Shown: positions 20,825 through 29,991 of the stretch, piece after piece
Layout of the letters: each line of letters begins with the position of its first letter
How positions within the stretch are numbered: the first letter of the stretch is position 1
NCBI GenBank assembly: GCA_029260395.1
Contig: JAJDDJ010000022.1
Location: 62,001 to 126,000 of the forward strand
Source of the DNA: Phycisphaerales bacterium
GTDB lineage: Bacteria > Planctomycetota > Phycisphaerae > Phycisphaerales > UBA1924
Reading direction: 5' to 3'
DNA: 64,000 bases
Notes under the pieces: generated by a model
What the model saw: only the letters and a program-made list of their open reading frames with translations
Databases searched by the model: none
Told to the model about the DNA's origin: nothing
Translations under genes and position numbers: made by a program

Positions 20825-21850
20825 ATGACACGATTGCCCCGTTTCAGGACACCTATCGTTGCCATCATCGGGCTCTCGCTGTCCCCACTCGTTGGCTGCC
20901 AATCTCAGCGAAACCCCCTTTCAGGGCTCGACGAGGCCGAACGAGCGATCCCGGTCGACCGGCCGCGTACTCGTGGCGGCCCCAGCGACCCCACGGGGAC
21001 GCCGCCGTTGGTCATCAACCGCCAGCCGGTAAGCTGGGACGAGCTCGCGGGCGTGCTCGCCGAGTCTGGCGGGGCTGGAGCCATCGAAGAACTGGCTCTG
21101 ACTCGCTCATTGAAAATTGAGATGGCCGCCCGGGGGCAAACACTCGATTCTGAGGCTGCCCGTCGAGAAGAGCGGTTGCTCGCCGTGTCGCTCACCCAAA
21201 GCGACGGCATCGAGACCAGCCAGGTCGCCGCCGTCGTGGCCGATCTCAAGAACGCTCGGGGGCTGGGCCCTGTCCGCTACGCGATGCTCTTGGAACGCAA
21301 CGCCATGCTCCGCTCACTCGTCCGCGACCAAGTCGCGCTCGACGAAGCTTCGCTGCGGACGGCGTTCGACATCCGCCACGGCACGCGCCGCACGGTTCGG
21401 CTTATTGTCGTTTCAACGCAGCGCGAGGCCTCGACCATCCGTGCTCGGCTGCTGTCCGCTGCCACCGAGCCGCGAGCAGCGTTCATTCAAGCTGCAATCG
21501 ATTCGTCAACCGATGCCACCGCAGCGCGCGGCGGGCTCACCGAGCCCATCAGCCCGCTCGATCCCGCGTACGCGCCAACGGTTCGCCGAATGCTCCAGTC
21601 GCTCGAGCCGGGTCGCATCAGCCCGATCGTCGCTGTCGACAACGGCTTTGCGCTCATGCTCCTCGAACAGGACATCCCGGCCGACGGCGTCGCATTCGAG
21701 AACGTGCGAAACGATCTCGAACGTTTGGTGCGTTTGCGGCAGGAGCGCCTGCTGATGGACAGACTCGCCCGCCAACTGCTCGACAGCGCCTCGATCACCG
21801 CGTTCGATGAGTCGCTCAATTGGGCGTGGAAGAACCGTCGGTCGCGCTAA
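20825..21850 (+). CDS. Lipoprotein of the parvulin/SurA-type peptidyl-prolyl isomerase group
   Basis: 341 residues: export signal with a lipobox L-V-G-C (Cys about 25), a Pro-rich linker, a helical region, then a domain (about 190-290) with the parvulin-like G-G-L-T-E-P-I run and the P-G-R-I-S-P-I-V-A-V-D-N-G-F pattern seen before the last strand of PpiC/SurA proteins. It probably acts as an envelope chaperone for exported proteins. The isomerase core is divergent, so catalytic activity is uncertain. It ends in a 4-nt convergent overlap (ctaa) with the hydrolase gene. Confidence 0.75.
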   Translation: MTRLPRFRTPIVAIIGLSLSPLVGCQSQRNPLSGLDEAERAIPVDRPRTRGGPSDPTGTPPLVINRQPVSWDELAGVLAESGGAGAIEELALTRSLKIEMAARGQTLDSEAARREERLLAVSLTQSDGIETSQVAAVVADLKNARGLGPVRYAMLLERNAMLRSLVRDQVALDEASLRTAFDIRHGTRRTVRLIVVSTQREASTIRARLLSAATEPRAAFIQAAIDSSTDATAARGGLTEPISPLDPAYAPTVRRMLQSLEPGRISPIVAVDNGFALMLLEQDIPADGVAFENVRNDLERLVRLRQERLLMDRLARQLLDSASITAFDESLNWAWKNRRSR

Positions 21851-22701
21851 GGGACTGCATCCGTGAGAAACCGCAGGATCTCAGAGCGGACCGCGTCGTC
21901 CACCAGCAAGCCGTTGTGGTCGAGACCCTCGTAGGTCTCCCGCCTTGTGTTCACCCCCGCATTGGTTGCCGCCTCCAGCAGCCGCTCCGTGTGGTAGGGC
22001 CGAACGATGCCGTCGCTCGTGCCGTGCAACAAGAGCACGGGCCTATCCCCGATGCGTGCGATGGCCTCTTCTGGATTGCCACGGTCGCGGATGAGTGCCT
22101 TGGTCAGCAGCGGGACGTAGTCGCCCGAAACACGCTGCCAGCCGGAGAACGGCGCTCCCGCGACCAGTGCCACGGGCTCGGCTCGCTCGCCGACCAGCCG
22201 CGTCGCCGTAGCCCCGCCGAGACTGAACCCGTACACGGCCACGCGCGACGGGTCGATGTCGCCTCTCGCTAGCAGGGTGTCCAGCGCCGCGTTGGCATCG
22301 GTGAGCACCGCATCCCGGTTCAGCGGCCCGCGGTCGCTCTTGCCGTAGGAGCGGTAGTCGAACAGCATCACCGCGTAGCCGTGCTCGGTGAGCCACTCGC
22401 AGAACTGCACGTGATCGGTCATGTTGCCCGCGTTGCCGTGCACGTGCAGCACAGCGGGCCAAGGGCCATCCGGCTCGCCTTCGGGCGGGATGAACCAGCC
22501 GTGGAGCTTGAGCCCCTGGGCGTTGGTGAACCAGACGTCCTCGGTGCCCTCTGGCGTCTCGAACGCCGACCGGCTGGGGTAAAAGAAGAGCCGCTCGGCG
22601 CAGCCATTAAAGCTCACAGCGATAAACCCCACCACTGCCAGCGCTGCCGCATACAGCCAGCGTCGCAGCCTGCGGACTCGCTTTGGTTGGTCCTGAGCCA
22701 T
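21847..22701 (-). CDS. Membrane-anchored alpha/beta hydrolase
   Basis: 284 residues: basic N-terminus, one membrane segment (about 14-33), then an alpha/beta hydrolase fold. The oxyanion region is H-G-N-A-G-N, the nucleophile elbow G-F-S-L-G-G, the acid probably Asp in H-G-T-S-D-G, and the catalytic His in G-L-D-H-N-G. It resembles the FrsA/ABHD13-like (Bem46) group, whose substrates are generally unknown. ATG 22701 is preferred because it leaves a 40-nt gap after the rny stop; an ATG-in-frame start at 22764 would overlap rny. Confidence 0.85.
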   Translation of the reverse strand: MAQDQPKRVRRLRRWLYAAALAVVGFIAVSFNGCAERLFFYPSRSAFETPEGTEDVWFTNAQGLKLHGWFIPPEGEPDGPWPAVLHVHGNAGNMTDHVQFCEWLTEHGYAVMLFDYRSYGKSDRGPLNRDAVLTDANAALDTLLARGDIDPSRVAVYGFSLGGATATRLVGERAEPVALVAGAPFSGWQRVSGDYVPLLTKALIRDRGNPEEAIARIGDRPVLLLHGTSDGIVRPYHTERLLEAATNAGVNTRRETYEGLDHNGLLVDDAVRSEILRFLTDAVP

Positions 22702-22741
22702 CGGTTTCCCGTCCGGGTTCCCATCGGGCTCTCGACAAGCC

Positions 22742-24334
22742 CTACCGCGCGTACTCGATCGCACGGGTCTCTCGGAGAACCGTCACTCGGATTTCGCCCG
22801 GGAACGTCATTTCGGCGCTGACCTTCTTGGCGATGTCGTGCGCGATCAGGTACGCCTCGTCATCGCTCACACGATCGGCGTCGATCATTACCCGTACCTC
22901 GCGGCCCGCCTGGATCGCGTACGCCTCGGTCACGCCCTTGTACCCAAGAGCGATATCTTGCAGGTCGTTGAGCCGCTGCACGTACCGCTCCATGCTCTCG
23001 CGCCGAGCGCCGGGCCTCGCTGAGCTGACCGCGTCGGCCGCCATCACGATCGGCGTGTAAAACGTGGTTGACGGGATATCGGCGTGGTGCCCGCCGATGG
23101 CGTTGAGCACCGCCTCGTCCGTCTCGCCGTGCTGCTTGGCGAATTCCATACCGATCTTCGGGTGCCCACCTTCCATCTCGTGGTCCATCGCCTTGCCGAT
23201 GTCGTGTAGGAATCCGCAGCGCCGTGCGAGGCGCCCGTCAAGCCCGAGTTGCTCGGCGATGATCTGGCTCATGAACGCGACCTCGACCGAGTGACGAAGC
23301 ACGTTCTGTCCGTAGCTGGTGCGGTAGTGCATCTTGCCCATTGCTTCGACGATCTTGGGGCTCAGCCCGCGTAGGTTCACCTCGAGCACCGCTTCCTTGC
23401 CGGCTTGCAGGACTCGCTGGTTGATCTCGCTGCGAGCCTTCTCGACGACTTCCTCGATCCGCGATGGGTGCATCCGGCCGTCGGCGACGAGCTTCTCCAG
23501 CGCCTCCACCGCGACCGCTTGGCGAACCTTGTCGAAGCACGACACCACGATCACGCCCGGTGTGTCGTCCACAATGATGTCCGCCCCGCTGACCTTCTCG
23601 AACGCCCGGATGTTCCGGCCCTCGCGCCCGATGATGCGGCCTTTCATGTCGTCGCTGGGGATCGCCACGGTGCGCACGGTCGATTCGCTGGTGGTCTCAG
23701 CTGCATACCGCTGAATGGCTTGCAGCGTGATCTCGGTGGCCTTCTCACGGGCGTCCTGCTCGGCCCGCTCGATGACCGAACGCGATAGCTTGGCGACCTC
23801 CTGGCGAGAGTCTTCCTCGACCCGTTTGAGCACCTGGTCCAGCGCCTGCTGCTCGCTGAGCCCGCTGATCTTGTGGAGTTCGGCCTTCTGCGAAGCGAGC
23901 ACCTGTTCGGTGTGCGCACGGAGCTTGTCGATTTCGCCCTCTCTGCCGTCGAGCTGCTCGCCCCGCTTGAGGTTCCGCTGGTCCCGCTGTTCGAGCGATT
24001 CTTCTTTCTTCTCGATCGATGTTTCGCGTTTGGCGAGCCTGCGCTCCGTCTCGCGGTGCTCCTCGCGCTGGCGATCGAACTCAGCTTCGACCTGAGAAGC
24101 GCGCTCGCGGGCCTCCTTCTCGGCCTCGAGTTGACGTTTGGCGACGTCCGCCTCCGCCTTCTGCTCGGCTGCGACGACCGCGTTCGAAACCGTCTTGCGC
24201 GTGGTCCACCAATGGAAACCCGCACCCAGCGCGCCGCCGATGATGGCAACCGCCGCCAGAATGACCGCAGTGCTGGCGAAGTCCGTGGCCGCCAGCGTCG
24301 GGACAAGCCCGATGTTTTCAGAAATTGCGTCCAT
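22742..24334 (-). CDS. rny: Ribonuclease Y
   Basis: 530-residue membrane-bound endoribonuclease that initiates mRNA decay. Layout: N-terminal membrane segment (about 20-42), long charged coiled coil (about 50-200), KH RNA-binding domain with G-R-I-I-G-R-E-G-R-N-I-R, and a C-terminal HD domain with H-D-I-G-K-A and G-G-H-H-A-D. Length and order match the family (about 520). ATG 24334 is chosen because the protein then starts just before the anchor; the frame stays open upstream only because of high GC. A structured-RNA candidate lies in its 5' region. Confidence 0.95.
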   Translation of the reverse strand: MDAISENIGLVPTLAATDFASTAVILAAVAIIGGALGAGFHWWTTRKTVSNAVVAAEQKAEADVAKRQLEAEKEARERASQVEAEFDRQREEHRETERRLAKRETSIEKKEESLEQRDQRNLKRGEQLDGREGEIDKLRAHTEQVLASQKAELHKISGLSEQQALDQVLKRVEEDSRQEVAKLSRSVIERAEQDAREKATEITLQAIQRYAAETTSESTVRTVAIPSDDMKGRIIGREGRNIRAFEKVSGADIIVDDTPGVIVVSCFDKVRQAVAVEALEKLVADGRMHPSRIEEVVEKARSEINQRVLQAGKEAVLEVNLRGLSPKIVEAMGKMHYRTSYGQNVLRHSVEVAFMSQIIAEQLGLDGRLARRCGFLHDIGKAMDHEMEGGHPKIGMEFAKQHGETDEAVLNAIGGHHADIPSTTFYTPIVMAADAVSSARPGARRESMERYVQRLNDLQDIALGYKGVTEAYAIQAGREVRVMIDADRVSDDEAYLIAHDIAKKVSAEMTFPGEIRVTVLRETRAIEYAR

Positions 24335-24628
24335 GCCCGTGCCCGCCTGAATGTCTAAGCGCGGACCTGCCGGCGGAGTCTCGCTGCGCTGCTCCCCGCG
24401 CCCATGAGAAATACTGGAGGACGGGCTCGGGGCACGCTGGATCGCCAAAGCACCGCCCACCAAGAGGCTGCGGCCTGGCTTCGGCTTTACGCCCGGCTCT
24501 CCGGACGGCAAGATCGGTTCCGCACGCGCGGCCAACGCCGGGTGCTCAATAGTCCTCACGCCCGCGGCGTCAGGATTTCCTATGGTACGCTTTCCGTTCC
24601 CCCCGCACACACCGCCCGGGACCCGACC
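24335..24628. other. Divergent intergenic region with long-range pairing potential
   Basis: A 294-nt gap between rny (minus) and a lipoprotein gene (plus). Bases 24402-24412 can pair with 24575-24585 (10 of 11 positions, one G-U), 24423-24426 with 24560-24563, and 24430-24435 with 24542-24547, giving a roughly 184-nt rod with an asymmetric internal loop. A plus-strand extended -10 (TGgTACGCT, TACGCT 24586-24591) for the lipoprotein and a minus-strand TACCAT overlap at the right edge. Chance pairing in GC-rich DNA cannot be excluded. Confidence 0.3.
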
Positions 24629-25384
24629 ATGACCAACACACGGTTAACGCTCGCCGCTTCTCTCGCCTTTGGGCTCCTGACACTGTCCGGCTGCCACTCT
24701 TCACAGTCGAATCAGGTGCAGATCGTATCATCCGATCAAATAGCGAACATTTCTGAATACCACCACCGACCGCTGAACGTCATCGTCACCAACCCCGCGG
24801 GCGGCGTGGTCGTGATCGCGGACGACACGCTCGAGACCCCGCGCGTGCAGGCCCGTACCCGGGGCAAGCTGCCCGCTGCGGACTTCGTTTCGGCATCGCT
24901 CAGCGGCTCGTCCCTCACCGTCGAGCGCGCAGGACCAGACCATCGCGACCTCATCGATATCACTGTGTGGGTGCCCTTCTCCGACGGCGTGCGCATCCGT
25001 AACAGCCATGGCTCGGCCAGGCTCGTCGGCGTCGGCGGGCCCATCGATGTCGAGGTCGGCTCTGGCCCCGATTCGGGAGGCCCCATCGAGCTGCGCACCC
25101 TGACCCCATTGCGCGATGGCCTCCGCCTCGTCACTACCGACGGCTGGATCAAGGCGATCGCCCCCGCACTGTCGGCGGGACAGGTCGAGGTGCGTTCAGA
25201 TGACGGCAGCGTGTTTATCCGCAGCGATCGAGGCGAGTTGACCGGGGCGCAGGTCGGCCCGGGTTACCACACGGGCACGCTCAACACCGGCGGACCAACT
25301 TTCACGCTGCTCACAGGACGCGGCGACGTGAACCTGGACCTGATCCACGCGCCCTTCGAGAGCGGCAGCTGGCCCAAGCACTAG
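24629..25384 (+). CDS. Lipoprotein with repetitive beta-strand (DUF4097-like) domain
   Basis: 251 residues with a signal peptide ending in the lipobox L-S-G-C (Cys about 22). The mature part is a run of short beta strands with repeated S-x-G-x-A/V and D-G-x-V-x-I units (for example G-G-V-V-V-I-A-D-D and D-D-G-S-V-F-I), the pattern of DUF4097/DUF2807 beta-helix proteins often linked to envelope stress or adhesion. No enzyme motif. Monocistronic; the convergent PilZ gene ends 29 nt away. The family assignment is a pattern judgement only. Confidence 0.65.
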   Translation: MTNTRLTLAASLAFGLLTLSGCHSSQSNQVQIVSSDQIANISEYHHRPLNVIVTNPAGGVVVIADDTLETPRVQARTRGKLPAADFVSASLSGSSLTVERAGPDHRDLIDITVWVPFSDGVRIRNSHGSARLVGVGGPIDVEVGSGPDSGGPIELRTLTPLRDGLRLVTTDGWIKAIAPALSAGQVEVRSDDGSVFIRSDRGELTGAQVGPGYHTGTLNTGGPTFTLLTGRGDVNLDLIHAPFESGSWPKH

Positions 25385-25413
25385 TAGCGAAGCGTGTGCT
25401 TTCTGGTATCGTC

Positions 25414-26364
25414 TCAGCCCGCGGCGCGCAAGCTGCGGTCCTGCATCGCTTGCATGCAGCGGCCGATCTGCTCAGCCACGAACGCCTGATGCTCCGGGTG
25501 GAACGTGAAGTCGAACGCCATGCCCGCGTGGATCAGCTGCGCGCTGTCCAGATGACGATGCACGAGCTTGGTCGTCATACAGAGCGGCGCCTTGAGCACC
25601 GGTTGCAGATCGACGCGAAGGAAGAAGTACCGAGCCGAATCGAACCCGCCGGCTTCTTCGCGCGGTGCGAGCAAGCCAAGTCCGCCGCCCGAGACGTTCA
25701 CGAGCTTGGCCTTGAACGACGGCCCGACGTCGGGCAGCATGTCGTCCGACACGCCGCTGGCGATGCCCTGTTCGAGGCAGGCCTTGCACGCAACCTCCGC
25801 TGCCACGCCCGAGGCCGGATCGAGCATGGGCCACGCGGTGACCTCGGGGACTTGCAGCGTCGCCGTCGAGATTCGGTTGAACGTTCGGCGCTGGCAGCGC
25901 TCGACCTGTTCGGGAGCGCTCAGGTGCAGGTGCTGGCGGCCATCGATGACCTCGCTGCCCGTCACCGTTGCATGGAACATCCACCGGTTCTGCCCCACGG
26001 TCATCGCCCCGATCAGAAGCACACCCCGCTCGATGCTCAGGCTCAGACCCGCCGCCGAGGGCGTCTCGACGATGAGCCCGTCGTCAGCGACATGCCGGAG
26101 CCGAACGCGCCAGACCAGATCGGCGGGGTTGAGGGCGTCTTCGCCCAGAGCATCGGAGGGCGCGACCGACAGTTCGATCGCGCCACCGCGCTGTGCGATC
26201 TGATCGAGCATGTCACGCCAACGCTGGGTACGGGATCGGTTTGCAGGCACTTGGTCATCCCCTTGGCGCTGGTTGGTTGATGCCAGCGTCCACGGGTCCG
26301 CATCGTGCCATCGGGGTCCGATCTTGAGCCGAGAGTCCGGCTGGTTTGCATCGCATGGCGTCAC
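25414..26364 (-). CDS. PilZ-domain protein (putative c-di-GMP receptor)
   Basis: 316 residues without signal peptide. A YcgR-like N-terminal half is followed by a PilZ domain bearing both c-di-GMP contacts: Q-R-R-T-F-N-R-I-S (the RxxxR element, about 158-166) and V-N-V-S-G-G-G-L-G-L (the [D/N]xSxxG element, about 227-236). PilZ proteins turn c-di-GMP levels into changes in motility, pili or polysaccharide. Its GTG start overlaps the transglutaminase stop (gtga), so it is translationally coupled as the last gene of the scpB-to-PilZ operon. Confidence 0.82.
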   Translation of the reverse strand: MTPCDANQPDSRLKIGPRWHDADPWTLASTNQRQGDDQVPANRSRTQRWRDMLDQIAQRGGAIELSVAPSDALGEDALNPADLVWRVRLRHVADDGLIVETPSAAGLSLSIERGVLLIGAMTVGQNRWMFHATVTGSEVIDGRQHLHLSAPEQVERCQRRTFNRISTATLQVPEVTAWPMLDPASGVAAEVACKACLEQGIASGVSDDMLPDVGPSFKAKLVNVSGGGLGLLAPREEAGGFDSARYFFLRVDLQPVLKAPLCMTTKLVHRHLDSAQLIHAGMAFDFTFHPEHQAFVAEQIGRCMQAMQDRSLRAAG

Positions 26365-28514
26365 GCAGCGTCTGGAGCGTTCGGTCGCCCACCCCGCGTC
26401 CGAGAATCGCCCAGCGCCGACTTGAACGCATCAAGCAGCCGCCTGCACTCGGCCTGCGCCGAGGGCGATGTACGCTCGCCCGCGTACCGGGCCTCGTACA
26501 TCGCGTGGACGAACCGCTCGAACGCGGCCCCAGCCTCGTGCGACACCGCGCGCACGTTCGCCGCATGCTCGAGCCCGCCCCGCCAGCTGGGGCACGCCAC
26601 GCCCGCGTTCCTGAGCGCTCGCTCTGCGGAACGCCACAGGCTGGCGAGTTCGGGCGAAGCCAGCGGCCGGGTGCGCGCACGATGCCGCCGGACCATCCAC
26701 ACCATCAGCACGAGGGCTCCGACTCCCAATGCTCCGCCCAGCCCTTGAGCGATCGGCAGTCGTCCCGCTCCGGGCTCGATGGCATCGGAGGCTCGTGGCC
26801 CCATCGACCCCTGCTGCGACCGCGACCAGGGCTGCTTACCGCCGAAGTCCACGACCTGCGTGACCCACGCGTACTCGATCGCATGCATCACGCCTCCGAT
26901 TCGGCTCCGCAGCGTCGGCTTGGGGACGTGAATATCCATAAGCTCGGCCTGCGGTGTCGGGTCCAGAGTGATCCACACCCCGCCCCCGATCGACGCCTCC
27001 ACCCAGGCGTGCGCGTGGCTTTGTCGCACGAGGTAGTACCCACCCGCGGCGTTGTATTCGACCGCGATATACCCCGCGACCACGCGCGAATCGATCCCAA
27101 CCGCTCGGCACGCAGCCGCGAGCGTTGAAGCGAAGTATTCGCAGTGCCCGCGCTTCGCCTCGAACAGGAACCATTCGGTTGGATCCGTATTGGAAGGAAC
27201 CGGCGGCTGGTCGAGCGTGTAGGTCGCGCACGCACTGGCTGCGTCCGCAAGTGCGCGAGCCGCTGGGCCGTCCGCGTCGATCGCCCGAAGGGCTGGATCG
27301 GGTTCGATCCCCTTGGCCACGAGCACGCCGCGCGCCCATTCGTTGAGCCTATCCACGGGCAAGGGCTCGACCGAACGCCTGAGCCGTGACGCGCTCCGGC
27401 GGTCGTACTGGCTCGACCACACGGTGTACGACAACTGGCCAGAGTTTGAGATTGCCCGCATGACCTCGCCGCTCATCCGCCGGATCGTGGCGGGCATCCC
27501 GATCTGCACGCTGTAGGGTCGCCACACGGCGAAGAGCACTTGATCGAGCGGGTCCGAACGCTTGAGTACGATGTGCTGAACGATCGTTGAGACCTCGCTC
27601 GGAGGCGGCGCTGCAAACGGTGTTTCCAGACCCGCCGAAACATCCAGCTTGGGCCGTTGATCGGTCACATCGCTCAGCACCCACCGGCCCTGCGTGTACT
27701 TGTCGAGCACGGCACCGCGCAGGTAGAACACTTGGTTAGGCCCGCCCAACAGATTGCCGTTGGAATCCTCGAGTCGAAGGTCGAGCACCGGCTCGGACGA
27801 CTGCGAGATGATGCCTCGCGCGCCCAGGCTGATCTGGTCTGTGAACCTCGACGTGCTTCCCTGCGTGAAAGGCGCGTGCAGACTGCCAAGCCCGCCTTGG
27901 AACAGCTGCCGCGGAATGAGCACGAAGACCAGAATGCTGATAGCGACGACTCCGACCGTTGCAAACACGCTGATCCGCTTGTGGGGCGGCCTGCTGCCCA
28001 GTCCGCTGGTCGTCACCGCGATGGTCGACCCGCCCGCAGCTTCCCTTGCCACGAGCAGTTGCACTCGCACCGCTGCGTCGATCAGCACAGGCACGAGCAC
28101 CAAAAGCATCAGCCCTACGAGCAGCCCGACATCCGTCAGCGCGGTCGCTAGCGCCAGGAATACCGCCAAGGTGAGGAGTTGGCCCTCGTCCCGTGCGAGC
28201 CTGCGGTCGAACATCTTGACCACCAGTACCGCGATCAGGAACCACGCGAATACCGACACGCTTACCGTCGCCGCCGACCAGCTCAGGGCCCCCGCCCCCG
28301 CTACCAGCACGAGCACGCCATTGAGCACCCACCGCGGGGTTGTGATGTACCACCGCGCGCGCATCATCCTGTGCAACCCGATCAGCAGCGCGCTGACGAT
28401 GATCCCAAGCGCTGCCCGGTCATCGGCGACCGCGAACATCACCTGCGCAAGCACCACCGTGGCTGTCACCGCGCGCCTGGCCCGCTGCACCCTGTCCGCA
28501 GCCGATTGGCTCAA
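26361..28514 (-). CDS. Transglutaminase-like membrane protein (TgpA type, DUF3488)
   Basis: 717 residues: a block of membrane segments in the first ~210, an extracytoplasmic transglutaminase-like domain (about 430-520) with the Cys-His-Asp triad in G-H-C-E-Y-F-A, H-A-H-A-W-V-E and T-L-D-P-T-P, one more membrane segment near 600, and a C-terminal cytoplasmic tail. This is the TgpA architecture, usually encoded with DUF58 and MoxR proteins. DUF58 directly precedes it here with a 4-nt overlap, but no MoxR ATPase is present. Its substrate is not known. Confidence 0.9.
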   Translation of the reverse strand: MSQSAADRVQRARRAVTATVVLAQVMFAVADDRAALGIIVSALLIGLHRMMRARWYITTPRWVLNGVLVLVAGAGALSWSAATVSVSVFAWFLIAVLVVKMFDRRLARDEGQLLTLAVFLALATALTDVGLLVGLMLLVLVPVLIDAAVRVQLLVAREAAGGSTIAVTTSGLGSRPPHKRISVFATVGVVAISILVFVLIPRQLFQGGLGSLHAPFTQGSTSRFTDQISLGARGIISQSSEPVLDLRLEDSNGNLLGGPNQVFYLRGAVLDKYTQGRWVLSDVTDQRPKLDVSAGLETPFAAPPPSEVSTIVQHIVLKRSDPLDQVLFAVWRPYSVQIGMPATIRRMSGEVMRAISNSGQLSYTVWSSQYDRRSASRLRRSVEPLPVDRLNEWARGVLVAKGIEPDPALRAIDADGPAARALADAASACATYTLDQPPVPSNTDPTEWFLFEAKRGHCEYFASTLAAACRAVGIDSRVVAGYIAVEYNAAGGYYLVRQSHAHAWVEASIGGGVWITLDPTPQAELMDIHVPKPTLRSRIGGVMHAIEYAWVTQVVDFGGKQPWSRSQQGSMGPRASDAIEPGAGRLPIAQGLGGALGVGALVLMVWMVRRHRARTRPLASPELASLWRSAERALRNAGVACPSWRGGLEHAANVRAVSHEAGAAFERFVHAMYEARYAGERTSPSAQAECRRLLDAFKSALGDSRTRGGRPNAPDAA

Positions 28515-29560
28515 ACCCCGGTCTCCCGCCGCTGCGCCCAGCTCTCGACATCCAGTACCACGTCCGCCCGGCCCGAGCCGCTGCCATCGGAGATGACCAC
28601 GGTCCCAGCGTCTACCGGTTCGGCGGGGGTTTGCCGCGGATCCATATCCGCCAGTGCATCGAGCGTCCGCTCATACGTCGCAGCTGTCGAGTCGAGGCCC
28701 TGGATCTGCACGGGCACACCCGCCCTTGCCGCGACCATGCACACCCCCGCTGCAAGTTCTACCGCCGCGTCCGCCCAGCTGTCCGGCGATCCGGCAGCGA
28801 GCCTGAACGCCACCTTGAACAGGGCCTTGGTCGGCAGGCTTTCTTCGATCACACGCAGGTCGCCCGTGCGTGCGGTGGCGCGCCATGCGATGGACCGGAC
28901 TGAATCGCCCGGAACGTACTCGCGCAGGCCATAGGGCTCGCCACGGACCCCGAGGTGCGCGTTGGTCCGTTTGGTCTTGAAGCCGCCGCCCAGCGGGCCG
29001 AGCAGCTCGCCCGACCGCACCGGCGCAGGCCGGGGCCGAACGACAAGCTCCCGCGATTGCACGGCGAACACGCTCTTGCGTGTCAGCCCGAACGGGAACG
29101 TCGTTGAAGCGCGAAGTCCTGTGAACTTCCACCGCCCGCGTGTTTGCGTTCGGCATGGCAGCGTCACATCGAGCGTCGCGCCAGCGGGCAGCGATGCGAC
29201 CCAGCCGGTTGCGAACAGCCGGTGGTCAGACTTTCGCCCCGCTGTACGATCCTCCAGTGACAGCGCTACGGCGGGCATCCATCGGTTCGTGTTGCGAAGC
29301 CTGTACCGGAGCATGGCGGTGCCGCCCGCTGTGACTGATTCGGGCGCGTAGCCCTCGATCCGCAGGCCCATCAGCGACGAGCCTGACAGGACGCCCGAGA
29401 CAATCACCACCCCGATCGCCACACCGAAGAGCCAGTACAGCAAGTTGTTCTCGCTGTTGAGCGCGCCGAGCAGCACGAGCACCGTCGCTCCGACAAACAG
29501 CAGGCCCGGGGTGTACAGGTGGTAGCGCCTGCGGAGCTTGATCCGCTTGCTACGCGCCAT
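28511..29560 (-). CDS. DUF58 domain membrane protein
   Basis: 349 residues: two N-terminal membrane segments (about 17-58), a beta-rich extracytoplasmic stretch, then the DUF58 region with its hallmark R-E-Y-V-P-G-D-S-V-R-S-I-A-W-R-A-T-A-R and a following E-E-S-L-P-T-K. DUF58 proteins are VWA-related partners of MoxR AAA ATPases and TgpA-type transglutaminases in envelope processes. Start codon overlaps the preceding lipoprotein stop by one base (tgatg) and its end overlaps the transglutaminase start. Confidence 0.9.
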   Translation of the reverse strand: MARSKRIKLRRRYHLYTPGLLFVGATVLVLLGALNSENNLLYWLFGVAIGVVIVSGVLSGSSLMGLRIEGYAPESVTAGGTAMLRYRLRNTNRWMPAVALSLEDRTAGRKSDHRLFATGWVASLPAGATLDVTLPCRTQTRGRWKFTGLRASTTFPFGLTRKSVFAVQSRELVVRPRPAPVRSGELLGPLGGGFKTKRTNAHLGVRGEPYGLREYVPGDSVRSIAWRATARTGDLRVIEESLPTKALFKVAFRLAAGSPDSWADAAVELAAGVCMVAARAGVPVQIQGLDSTAATYERTLDALADMDPRQTPAEPVDAGTVVISDGSGSGRADVVLDVESWAQRRETGV

Positions 29561-29991
29561 CAGCGCCCCGCTGCCACGCCCCGCTCGTCGGCGACAATCA
29601 GCATCACCTGGCCTTCCGCCGGCGGGTAGCTCGTCGAACGCACCGGGTAGATGCTCGGACCGAGCGCCTCGATGTCGTACCGCACGCCCGAGGCGCGCAG
29701 ATCGAGCTTCATCGTGAACCAGCCGTCAGGCCCGGTCTGCGCCGTGGCGATCACAGCCTGCGATTTCTTGAGCGACACTTTCACGTCGCCTATGCCTCGT
29801 GTGGCGTCGGTCGACGCCAGCCGTGCATCTTGCTCGGGCACAATGGTCACGATTCCGATATCGCCCGGCACAACTCGGCCGCGCACCGTGGACGTGCTCC
29901 CGCAGCCCGAGACCGCCGCAACACCCAGGGCCATCGAGACGACGAACGCACCACGCGCAGCGCTCAGCTTGGTCATCATCGTTTTCATCAT
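29560..29991 (-). CDS. Small putative lipoprotein
   Basis: 143 residues: signal peptide with lipobox V-S-G-C (Cys about 30), then one beta-sandwich-like domain with T-G-P-D-G-W-F-T, a pattern of carboxypeptidase-regulatory/transthyretin-like folds. The start is the ATG at 29991 that overlaps the scpB stop as atga; the long upstream open frame runs inside scpB and is not used. It belongs to the scpB-lipoprotein-DUF58-transglutaminase-PilZ operon. Function unknown; an accessory envelope subunit is an inference from position. Confidence 0.7.
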   Translation of the reverse strand: MMKTMMTKLSAARGAFVVSMALGVAAVSGCGSTSTVRGRVVPGDIGIVTIVPEQDARLASTDATRGIGDVKVSLKKSQAVIATAQTGPDGWFTMKLDLRASGVRYDIEALGPSIYPVRSTSYPPAEGQVMLIVADERGVAAGR

